6,379 nucleotides of DNA from Verrucomicrobiota bacterium (GTDB lineage: Bacteria > Verrucomicrobiota > Verrucomicrobiia > Chthoniobacterales > UBA10450): positions 1 to 6,379 of the forward strand of contig QHRC01000038.1 of the NCBI GenBank assembly GCA_003219995.1. The letters are read 5' to 3'. Position numbers and translations under genes: made by a program. The notes under the pieces are model-generated. The model searched no databases, was not told where the DNA came from, and saw nothing but the letters and a program-made list of their open reading frames with translations. Numbering within the stretch: the stretch's first letter is position 1; each line of letters starts with the position of its first letter. Below are positions 1 through 5,930 of this stretch, one piece after another.

Positions 1-1116
1 CAGTTGCGGAAGCTCGCGGTGCGATACTTCGGGAACGCTTACCGTGGGCCGCAATGTTAAATCGGCGACCGGCCGATGTGAAGGTTCTGCCGCTGGCGCG
101 CGAAATTTCTCCTGCCAATCGCCGCGTCCTTCTTCGAGCGCGCGTCGAATAGAATTGACTACGGCCTCGCGCACCGCGGTTGGATCGCGAAAACGGACCT
201 CGCGTTTCGCGGGATGAACGTTCACATCTACGGACGCCGGATCGAGATTTAAGAACAGGAACGTGACGGGAAACTGGCCTTTCATGAGCGCGGTGTGATA
301 TCCCTCGCGCAATCCGGCCGTGACCACCACGCTTTCGATCGCGCGGCCATTCACAAAGACGAGCTGCTGCGCCCGCGTTTGCCGGCTCACCCCAGCCTGC
401 CCGATCAAGCCGTCGATGTCGATCTTGCCCAGACCGGCGCTGGTCAAGGGAAGCAGCCGTTCGAGCAATTCGTTTCCGTACAAATCCCGGATGCGGTCCT
501 GCAGATTTGCCGCCGGCGGAAGTTGAAACACGAGCCGATCGTCGCGGACAAAGGTGAAAGCAATCTCGGGATGTCCTATCGCCTGGAGGTGGAGCTGGTG
601 TTCGATGTTCCGGCTTTCGGTATTTTCCGAGCGAAGAAATTTCCGGCGGGCGGGCAGATTATAAAAAAGAGAACGCGCTTCGACTTGCGTTCCAGGTGCA
701 TCCCCGCCGTCGCGCACAATATCGATTTTGCCGCCGTTTACGATGATCTCGGTGCCGGCAACAGCGCCCGCCTCGCGCGTCGTCAGTCGAAAGCGCGAAA
801 CACTCGCGATGCTCGGCAAAGCTTCTCCGCGAAATCCAAGCGTGGCGATCGCCTGGAGATCGGCCGCCGAACGAATCTTGCTCGTGGCATAACGCTCGAG
901 CGAAAGAAGCGCGTCATCGCGATCCATGCCGCAACCGTCATCGACCACCCGAACGAGCGAAATTCCACCGCGGCGAATCAAGATGTCGATCTTGCGCGCG
1001 CCGGCGTCGACGCTGTTCTCGACGAGTTCTTTCACCACCGAAGCGGGCCGTTCCACTACTTCGCCGGCCGCGACTTGGCTGGCGACGATCTCCGGCAGCA
1101 ATCGAATGCGGCTCAT
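1..1116 (-). CDS. mutL: DNA mismatch repair protein MutL, N-terminal part (3' end beyond the window)
   Basis: MutL couples mismatch recognition by MutS to strand incision; its N-terminal half is a GHKL ATPase. The 372 visible codons carry the whole ATPase and transducer region: the start MSRIRLLPEIVASQVAAGEV, KELVENSVDAGA with the catalytic Glu at about 30 and the Mg-binding Asn at 34, DDGCGM at 59-64, the lid motif GFRGEAL at 94-100, FVNGR at 254-258, and DVNVHPAKREVRF from 297 with the conserved ATP-contacting Lys at 304. From about residue 325 the sequence turns into the variable linker, and the C-terminal dimerisation (possibly endonuclease) domain lies beyond position 1. The ATG at 1116 is firm, because an in-frame TGA sits three codons upstream (1125-1123) and the N-terminus matches the family. 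No Shine-Dalgarno is visible; an AT-rich heptad repeat occupies the leader. It is divergent from the Fe-S carrier gene. Identification is essentially certain; whether the C-terminal endonuclease motif exists cannot be seen. Confidence 0.97.
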   Translation of the reverse strand, partial: MSRIRLLPEIVASQVAAGEVVERPASVVKELVENSVDAGARKIDILIRRGGISLVRVVDDGCGMDRDDALLSLERYATSKIRSAADLQAIATLGFRGEALPSIASVSRFRLTTREAGAVAGTEIIVNGGKIDIVRDGGDAPGTQVEARSLFYNLPARRKFLRSENTESRNIEHQLHLQAIGHPEIAFTFVRDDRLVFQLPPAANLQDRIRDLYGNELLERLLPLTSAGLGKIDIDGLIGQAGVSRQTRAQQLVFVNGRAIESVVVTAGLREGYHTALMKGQFPVTFLFLNLDPASVDVNVHPAKREVRFRDPTAVREAVVNSIRRALEEGRGDWQEKFRAPAAEPSHRPVADLTLRPTVSVPEVSHRELPQL

Positions 1117-1123
1117 TTCAATT

Positions 1124-1151
1124 CAGATTTTAGATTTCAGATTGTGGATTG
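1124..1151. repeat. Four-copy 7-bp tandem repeat upstream of mutL
   Basis: Four consecutive heptads read CAGATTT, TAGATTT, CAGATTG and TGGATTG on the plus strand (AAATCTG-like on the minus strand). They end 7 bp upstream of the mutL start codon and so would form the mutL 5' leader. Arrays of AAATCTG-like heptads occur between genes in several Verrucomicrobia and Planctomycetes genomes (from memory). The low GC of this stretch contrasts with the flanking genes. Function is unknown; a short degenerate microsatellite is the simplest reading. Confidence 0.7.
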
Positions 1152-1164
1152 CACGCTGAGAATA

Positions 1165-1191
1165 AATCACCGCCAAGACGAGCTGGTGATT
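1165..1191. repeat. Inverted repeat in the mutL / Fe-S carrier divergent region
   Basis: Perfect 7-bp arms AATCACC (1165-1171) and GGTGATT (1185-1191) are separated by 13 nt. The site lies about 50-75 bp upstream of mutL in the divergent intergenic region, where an operator or transcript hairpin could sit. No T-run follows on either strand, so it does not look like an intrinsic terminator. It could be a chance match. Confidence 0.35.
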
Positions 1192-1200
1192 CATCTGTAG

Positions 1201-1219
1201 GGGAAGCCGTTGGTTTCCC
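1201..1219 (+). repeat. Stem-loop in the divergent intergenic region
   Basis: GGGAAGCC (1201-1208), loop GTT, and GGTTTCCC (1212-1219) form an 8-bp stem. One pair is G-U in plus-strand RNA, and it becomes an A-C mismatch in minus-strand RNA, so any RNA structure favours the plus strand. No T-tract follows. The stem is immediately preceded by TCTGTAG (1194-1200), the same heptamer that precedes the hairpin repeat at 4455-4473, which suggests a degenerate copy of a dispersed element. Role unknown. Confidence 0.45.
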
Positions 1220-1260
1220 AGTGGAGAAGATAGCGTCGCCCTTCCGAAGCGGCCACGATT

Positions 1261-1288
1261 TTGACTTGGACAACGCGGAGCGTAGTTT
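1261..1288 (+). promoter_or_regulatory. Candidate sigma-70-type promoter for the Fe-S carrier gene
   Basis: TTGACT (1261-1266; 5 of 6 to the -35 consensus) and TAGTTT (1283-1288; 4 of 6 to the -10 consensus) are 16 bp apart. Transcription would begin near 1294-1296, only a few bases before the ATG at 1298, giving an almost leaderless mRNA. This fits the poor ribosome binding site there, but the -10 box is weak and the call is tentative. Confidence 0.3.
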
Positions 1289-1297
1289 TAGGGCCAG

Positions 1298-1630
1298 ATG
1301 ATCAACGTCACTGAAAACGCAGTGCAACAGCTTCGCACCTTGCTCGAAGGCCAGCCGAAAACGGGCAAAGGACTGCGCGTGCAAATTGTCAAGGGAGGTT
1401 GTTCGGGACTGCATTATGAGATGTCGCTGGACGAGAAAAACGCGGGGGACGCAGTGGTGCAGCGCGATGGGGTCGAGTTTTTCATCGATAATGAGAGCGC
1501 TCAATATTTGCGCGATGCCACTCTGGATTTTCGCGGTGGTTTGACCGGTGTGGGTTTTCACATCGTCAATCCGAACGCGTCACGCACCTGTGGATGCGGT
1601 TCTTCGTTCGAAGCGGCCCGACCGGCTTGA
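1298..1630 (+). CDS. A-type iron-sulfur cluster carrier (IscA/ErpA/SufA, HesB-like family)
   Basis: The 110-residue product belongs to the A-type carrier family, cytosolic proteins that bind a [2Fe-2S] or [4Fe-4S] cluster or iron and deliver clusters to apo-enzymes. All three ligand cysteines are present at the expected spacing: Cys35 in GGCSG, and Cys98 and Cys100 in TCGCGSSF. Family landmarks run along the whole chain: the helix MINVTENAVQQLRTLL, GLRVQIVKGGCSG at 25-37, DNESAQYLRDATLDF at 64-78, and the C-terminal NPNASRTCGCGSSF. Length is normal. The ATG at 1298 is the family start; only a weak AGGG (1290-1293) lies 4 nt upstream. No iscS, iscU or suf gene is in view, so the gene is a stand-alone carrier, and the choice between IscA and ErpA roles cannot be made from sequence alone. 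The next gene begins 29 bp downstream on the same strand and may be cotranscribed. Confidence 0.95.
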   Translation: MINVTENAVQQLRTLLEGQPKTGKGLRVQIVKGGCSGLHYEMSLDEKNAGDAVVQRDGVEFFIDNESAQYLRDATLDFRGGLTGVGFHIVNPNASRTCGCGSSFEAARPA

Positions 1631-1659
1631 AACCGAGGAATTTTCTCGCTTTCGGTTAA

Positions 1660-3258
1660 ATGGACTACGGCCCCTTTAATTATGAAGAGCCATACCCGCG
1701 TCCGCGGCGCCGGATCAATTATTTTGCGTGGACGATGGCGATCCTGCTCCTGACCGGGCTTACTTTTGCCGCCTGGCTCGGCAGCTTTTACATTTTCGAT
1801 CAACCCGAACGTCCGGACAGTTATCGGATTCTGCAAAGACTGCACAAGGTTGATCCACCGAAACGCTTCGAGCTAACGGCGGCGCCGGCCGGCGAATTCG
1901 TGAACGCAAAGCAGCTCTACGACCGTTATATCGCGATGGGCGCGGCCGAACTTGCCAAAGCCAATGCCGAACTAGTGCGCAATTATATTCGAAATTACAC
2001 GCAGGTGCGCGGATTGGTGCCGTACGTGACCGGTCGATTCATTATGATGGAAGCGCGCGAACTCGGACCAAACGATGTTTTCACCTCAGGGATCGTCGCG
2101 CTCACCAATTCAGTCGATCACGGCGAATTGCTCATGGAGCACGTTTATCCGGCCGATCCCGACGTAGTGCCGCTGATGAAGCAAACGCTCAGCGTTGGTT
2201 TGGAAATCAAACTCGAACGCACCCACGATCTTTCCGCTGTCATTCACGCGGCGCGGCTGACTGACGGTCGCATCATGATCACTGCCATCCCGTTACTTTA
2301 CGGCACGTATACAATCACCCGTGGGCCGGGCACTTTCACGCTTGAACCACCTCTCAATCTCAATCTCGCCGCGGGCTGGCCGTTATTTAAAGAGGAAATG
2401 CGCGCGAACGCCGAGTTACGCTACGTTAATTTTCGACGGCAGGCCGCCGGACCTCAGGGACAGGTGCCGATCATTGGCGTGCCACCCAGCGGCACGCCTC
2501 CTCCCGCGCAGAATGCATTGGTTCGAATCGAGCCAGCCAAGCCAGTCGAAACACCGCCGATCGCGCAGGTACCGCCGAGAAACGCAAAGCTCGCCAAAAC
2601 AACGCCGTTGCCGAAAGGCGGGAAACTAACGAAGAAACAGAAGCTGACATCGCCGCCGCCTGCCGCTTCGACTCCGGCGCCTGCAGCCGTCGCCCAAAAG
2701 GCAAGCCCGACAATTCCGTCGCCGATCGCCGCCGCTTCGCCACCTGCACCCCCATTGCCGACAGCCCCGCCCGCCGTTTCAGCTGCGCCGGCAGTCGCCG
2801 TTCTTTCGTCGGCTGCGACCGCCCCGGAGTTGCCCGCTCAATCAGTCCCAGCTGATTCTTCGGGAGCAGCCCTGGCTTCAACCGCCGGAGGCGGGACATG
2901 GAAGACTTTTCCGGCAGGGAAAATGCCGCTCGGTCGACTGATCGGCGCAGGCGACTTGCGAGATATCGCCGAGCGCGGGCTCGCCGGCGAGCGCGTTTAC
3001 TTGCGAGGGCAATTCGTCGTCAATTTTTCCGATGCGAACCGCGCTGTTCTTCGCCCGCGAACAAAACTCACCGAGACTGTGCTTCACTTTGGCGCCGGCT
3101 CACCAACGCGTATCATCGTCGAGTTTCCAGCCGGTTACACTCCTCCGCGACAAGGCTCTGTCGTGAACCGCGATGAAGCGCGACCGCTCGAAATCACCGA
3201 GGTGCGCAAACAGGAGGACGGACAGCTCAACGTTTTTGCACGCGAAATTATGCAGTGA
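1660..3258 (+). CDS. Hypothetical single-pass membrane protein with Pro/Ala-rich linker
   Basis: I do not recognise this 532-residue protein. Visible architecture: a short basic, Tyr/Pro-rich N-terminus (PRPRRR at 14-18), one transmembrane helix at about 21-46, a mixed alpha/beta region at about 50-262, a low-complexity Pro/Ala/Lys linker at about 263-410 (including a Lys-rich patch at 310-330), and a compact C-terminal domain at about 412-532 rich in beta-strand-like segments (ERVYLRGQFVVNF, RIIVEFPAGY). The positive charges before the helix predict an N-inside topology with the bulk in the periplasm, and the linker could span peptidoglycan. There is no lipobox or cleavable signal peptide. 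The ATG at 1660 is the first start in frame with the membrane anchor; a GAGGAA at 1635-1640 is 19 nt away, too far for a normal ribosome site. It follows the Fe-S carrier by 29 bp, with no evident functional link. The linker ORF has normal local GC and no frameshift. Confidence 0.85.
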   Translation: MDYGPFNYEEPYPRPRRRINYFAWTMAILLLTGLTFAAWLGSFYIFDQPERPDSYRILQRLHKVDPPKRFELTAAPAGEFVNAKQLYDRYIAMGAAELAKANAELVRNYIRNYTQVRGLVPYVTGRFIMMEARELGPNDVFTSGIVALTNSVDHGELLMEHVYPADPDVVPLMKQTLSVGLEIKLERTHDLSAVIHAARLTDGRIMITAIPLLYGTYTITRGPGTFTLEPPLNLNLAAGWPLFKEEMRANAELRYVNFRRQAAGPQGQVPIIGVPPSGTPPPAQNALVRIEPAKPVETPPIAQVPPRNAKLAKTTPLPKGGKLTKKQKLTSPPPAASTPAPAAVAQKASPTIPSPIAAASPPAPPLPTAPPAVSAAPAVAVLSSAATAPELPAQSVPADSSGAALASTAGGGTWKTFPAGKMPLGRLIGAGDLRDIAERGLAGERVYLRGQFVVNFSDANRAVLRPRTKLTETVLHFGAGSPTRIIVEFPAGYTPPRQGSVVNRDEARPLEITEVRKQEDGQLNVFAREIMQ

Positions 3259-3260
3259 AG

Positions 3261-3908
3261 TCACCGGACGCCTTTCGTTTGCAAGACTACTTTGCCGGCT
3301 TCGATTTCAAATCTCTCCAGATTATTATCGTTCGACCAATCGGACATGTAACGACGCAAGGACCACGATCGGTACTGCCAGCGCAGCACTTCTTCTCCCA
3401 CCGGCCGCCCGTTAACAACGATGCTCGTGACGCGCGCGTCAGCCGGACTGCCATCGGCGGCCGATTGCACCGTGCATGCCGCGTTGATGTAATGCCCGCG
3501 GAGCCACCTCACGTCGCCGAGCGGGATGCTCACCTCTAAGTGGCCGACGTTATTTTCGAGGGAAACATGCGCTTTCCCGCGCAACTTCGGCTCGGACTCG
3601 ATGAGCGCATTAAGATCCTCCGCGGTCAATTCGATCCGCGCCGGCTCAGCCGCGCGCGCAGCCTTTTCGAAAGCGTCCCAACGAGCTCGTACCGTTCTTT
3701 GTTCCTGTTCGGTCGCCATAATGGTGGACAACTGCACATGCTTCGTTGGGAAATATTCACGGCGGAGATAACGAACGGCCAAATAAGAACCGCCGACGAA
3801 CGCGATCCCGAGAACAATAAAAAAGACAACGAGGATAAGACAGCCTTTTGCGAAACAGCCCATTCCCCGTTGCGGCGGTGGCGGCTCGATCTGCCCGGTA
3901 TTGCTCAT
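3261..3908 (-). CDS. Hypothetical single-pass membrane protein, coupled to the HIT gene
   Basis: This 215-residue protein is not recognised by name. It has a short Pro-rich cytoplasmic tail (1-14), a Gly/Cys segment GMGCFAKGC (15-23), one strong transmembrane helix at about 22-47, a basic stop at RYLRRE, and an extracytoplasmic domain of about 165 residues. The stretch LTAEDLNALIESEPKLRGK (94-112), followed by alternating hydrophobic strands, resembles the layout of anchored proteins with a lipid-binding-like beta domain, but this is only a shape resemblance. The ATG at 3908 overlaps the TGA of the HIT gene as ATGA, the classic arrangement for translational coupling. An AAAGG lies 9 nt upstream, inside the HIT gene. 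The stop codon is 2 bp from that of the convergent plus-strand gene, so no separate terminator fits between them. Confidence 0.85.
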   Translation of the reverse strand: MSNTGQIEPPPPQRGMGCFAKGCLILVVFFIVLGIAFVGGSYLAVRYLRREYFPTKHVQLSTIMATEQEQRTVRARWDAFEKAARAAEPARIELTAEDLNALIESEPKLRGKAHVSLENNVGHLEVSIPLGDVRWLRGHYINAACTVQSAADGSPADARVTSIVVNGRPVGEEVLRWQYRSWSLRRYMSDWSNDNNLERFEIEAGKVVLQTKGVR

Positions 3909-4438
3909 GTGCGTCCGCCTTTCGCCAAGCCGATCTTCGCCTGCGCATCGATCAGTTTATCGTAGAGGGCACGCAATCCCTCCGAAAGCGTGCGAGTGCT
4001 CGCAAGGATCGGCATAAAGTTCGTGTCACCGCTCCACCGCGGCACAATGTGCACGTGCAAGTGATCCACAATGCCGGCGCCCGCGCACTCGCCCAGGTTC
4101 AGCCCGATATTGAACCCCTGCGCTTTCATTGTGGCCCGCAGCAGCGTTTGCGCATGCGTCACTAAATTCCAGAGCTCGACAATTTCGTTCTCGCCCAGCG
4201 CCGCAAGATCGGCCGTCTTGTGATAGGGCACCGCCATCAAGTGACCGACCGCGTACGGATACCGGTTCATCATGAGAAACGCATTCTTGCGCCGGGTGAT
4301 TACGAAGTGTGCGGCATCATTGCTTGCCCGCGCCGCCTCTTCCAAAAAATCCGAATTGCGCGGTTCCTTCTCAAAGTATTCCACGCGCCATGGTGCCCAC
4401 AGGGTCTCGATATCGTCCTTGGGAAATTCCTTCGCCAT
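3905..4438 (-). CDS. HIT-family protein (diadenosine polyphosphate phosphorylase/hydrolase-like)
   Basis: HIT proteins are cytosolic nucleotidyl hydrolases or transferases acting on dinucleoside polyphosphates or nucleoside phosphoramidates. The signature DHLHVHIVPRW is at 125-135, with the catalytic histidine expected to be His128 of the H-x-H-x-H triad (126, 128, 130). Upstream are the family blocks LWAPWRVEYF (13-22), NAFLMMNRYPYAVGHLMAVP (52-71) and FNIGLNLGECAGAG (109-122). The LWAPWR-Y opening and the MNRYPY block place it in the branch containing mycobacterial Ap4A phosphorylase Rv2613c. Where many branch members carry a Cys-x-x-Cys zinc motif (GCIFC-like, near residues 28-32), this protein has NSDFLEE, so that zinc site seems absent. 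The start at 4438 is fixed by an in-frame TAG directly upstream; only a weak GGA precedes it. The 177-residue length is normal. The 3' end overlaps the next gene by 4 nt. Confidence 0.93.
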   Translation of the reverse strand: MAKEFPKDDIETLWAPWRVEYFEKEPRNSDFLEEAARASNDAAHFVITRRKNAFLMMNRYPYAVGHLMAVPYHKTADLAALGENEIVELWNLVTHAQTLLRATMKAQGFNIGLNLGECAGAGIVDHLHVHIVPRWSGDTNFMPILASTRTLSEGLRALYDKLIDAQAKIGLAKGGRT

Positions 4439-4447
4439 CTATCCGCT

Positions 4448-4480
4448 TCTGTAGCGGCGGTCTATGACCGTCGCAATTTT
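4448..4480. repeat. CTGTAG-bounded hairpin repeat between GT39 and HIT genes
   Basis: TCTGTAG (4448-4454) is followed by CGGCGGTC (4455-4462), loop TAT, and GACCGTCG (4466-4473); seven of eight stem positions pair. On the plus strand the hairpin runs into CAATTTTATTT, which looks like an intrinsic terminator, but no plus-strand gene lies upstream. On the minus strand, the direction of local transcription, no T-run follows, so it is more likely an intercistronic RNA hairpin or a dispersed repeat. GTAGCGGCGGTCTATGACCG-type units are familiar to me from soil Verrucomicrobia, from memory only. Confidence 0.55.
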
Positions 4481-4496
4481 ATTTCTACTGCCATTC

Positions 4497-5930
4497 TCAT
4501 CGCGTGAGCAAAACATAAAGAGAAGCATTTGAAAGCTCGCGGATCAGCGCTGGCGCTTCCTCAGTGGATACGACCAGCGCATCCAACGCGTCGCTGTTCC
4601 ATTTCCTAATCGCCTCGTCCGGCGGGATGAAATGCGTCCGCTCGATGTAAAGCAGCATGCCTTCGTCGCGGGCCCGGATCGCGTCGTATCGCCAATGATG
4701 TGCCTCTGCTTGATGACGAATCTCCCGCCCAAAAATCACTAGTGCATCGCGATGACCACGATATCCGGAAATAACCTTCGCGATCGTGTAACCGCTCGTA
4801 ACTAAGATCGACAATAAGAGTGCGGCGGCGCTCCACTGGTAAACGCGCTCGCGCAGTTGTTCCCGGAACGACATTTTCCCAATCTGCGCTGCCAGCAGCA
4901 AACAAAACGGCGGAATGACGGGAAAAATCCGATCGACGCGCTTCGATGGAATGATCGACAGCGCGATTAGCCCGCCCAAGCTCCAGCACACCAGCCAGAG
5001 GACCTCCGGCGACATCTCACGAAATGCGGCGCCAATTCTCCATTGCCGTGAGCGAAGATCGATAACCGCAATCGCGATCATCAAGACGCTCCACGGGAAA
5101 AATTTGAGGAGGAGATGCGGAAAATAAAAATAAAGCGGTTGCGCGCGATGGATTTCTCCGCCGAAACGCGCTGCGAATTCGCGAACCACAACTTGATTGA
5201 AAAAATCCGGCTCAGAAAAAATTCCGCCGATCACCCAGACGAGAAAAATCCCAAACGCGGCCAGCCATGGCCACCAACCGCACCAGGCCGAAGCGACCCC
5301 TCTTTTTCGTCGCCATAGTTGAAATGCTGCGATTCCTGGAAGCAAAAACGCGTAAACGATCGGCCCTTTGATCAACATCGCTGCGGTAAGCAAGGCAAAG
5401 ATCCAGAGTCGATCGTGGGAGCTCCATAGCTCGCGCATGCGGATTTTTTTCCAGATCAAAAAGCCGATGACAAATATGGCGAGCGCTAAAGGCATGTCGG
5501 TTCGCACAAGTGTGGCCAGACGCGGACTGAGCAAATTCAAGCTAAACGCGCTCAGCGCGACTAGCCCCGCTATCGTTCCATAAGTCGAACGCGCGGCCCG
5601 AAAGAGCAGAATCAACGTTGCAATTGCCGCGAGAAACGACGGCAACCGCCACGCGATTTCCCACGATCGCGTGAGCGAGAAAAGCCCGACCGAGATCCAC
5701 CCCGCCAAGGGCGGTTTTGTCGCCACACGTTCGTGCGGCGTGTGTTGATAAAACCAATGACCCTCCTTGACCATCTCGAAGGAGGTGAACGCCTGCTTGG
5801 CCTGATCGTAATCATCGAGCTGCCATGGCAGATTCGTCGTCAAAAACAAAACGACTGCAATCGCGCCAACGATCCAAGCCGCCGCCCGGATGTTTTCGAG
5901 AAAGCTTCCTGTCGGGCTAACCGAGTTCAT
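4497..5930 (-). CDS. ArnT/PMT-like family 39 glycosyltransferase
   Basis: This is a polytopic GT-C glycosyltransferase of 477 residues. Such inner-membrane enzymes move a sugar from a polyprenyl-phosphate donor to lipid A, protein or other acceptors on the periplasmic face. A first membrane helix (about 14-34) is followed by a periplasmic loop with the acidic pair LDDYDQA (Asp39/Asp40, the usual catalytic position), then GHWFYQHTP and the family KPPLAGW (72-78). About ten hydrophobic segments follow, e.g. near 97-111, 116-136, 144-161, 175-199, 215-238, 268-290, 308-327, 334-351 and 367-388. IIPSKRVDRIFPVIPP (326-341) matches the conserved Lys/Arg-rich ArnT-type block. The last 90 residues are soluble. 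I chose the ATG at 5930, which overlaps the lpxB stop by 14 nt; the longest frame begins at 5984, but its first 18 residues lack family character and lie inside lpxB. Coupling to lpxB suggests an envelope or lipid A acceptor. The exact donor and acceptor are not deducible, so arnT is not assigned. Confidence 0.88.
   Translation of the reverse strand: MNSVSPTGSFLENIRAAAWIVGAIAVVLFLTTNLPWQLDDYDQAKQAFTSFEMVKEGHWFYQHTPHERVATKPPLAGWISVGLFSLTRSWEIAWRLPSFLAAIATLILLFRAARSTYGTIAGLVALSAFSLNLLSPRLATLVRTDMPLALAIFVIGFLIWKKIRMRELWSSHDRLWIFALLTAAMLIKGPIVYAFLLPGIAAFQLWRRKRGVASAWCGWWPWLAAFGIFLVWVIGGIFSEPDFFNQVVVREFAARFGGEIHRAQPLYFYFPHLLLKFFPWSVLMIAIAVIDLRSRQWRIGAAFREMSPEVLWLVCWSLGGLIALSIIPSKRVDRIFPVIPPFCLLLAAQIGKMSFREQLRERVYQWSAAALLLSILVTSGYTIAKVISGYRGHRDALVIFGREIRHQAEAHHWRYDAIRARDEGMLLYIERTHFIPPDEAIRKWNSDALDALVVSTEEAPALIRELSNASLYVLLTR

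Noticed and set aside
295..1200. Long plus-strand ORF of 301 residues opposite mutL
   Set aside because: It is the antisense shadow of an unambiguous mutL frame, with no recognisable motif and a composition driven by GC-rich codons of the opposite strand.
1130..1561. Minus-strand ORF of 143 residues opposite the Fe-S carrier
   Set aside because: It overlaps a certain conserved gene and the intergenic repeats; no motif is seen.
2471..2899. Minus-strand ORF of 142 residues
   Set aside because: It lies opposite the Pro/Ala-rich linker, where GC-rich repeats keep several frames open, and shows no protein-family features.
4455..4480. Intrinsic terminator on the plus strand
   Set aside because: The hairpin plus T-rich tail has the shape, but no plus-strand gene lies upstream for more than 1 kb, so it is recorded as a repeat instead.
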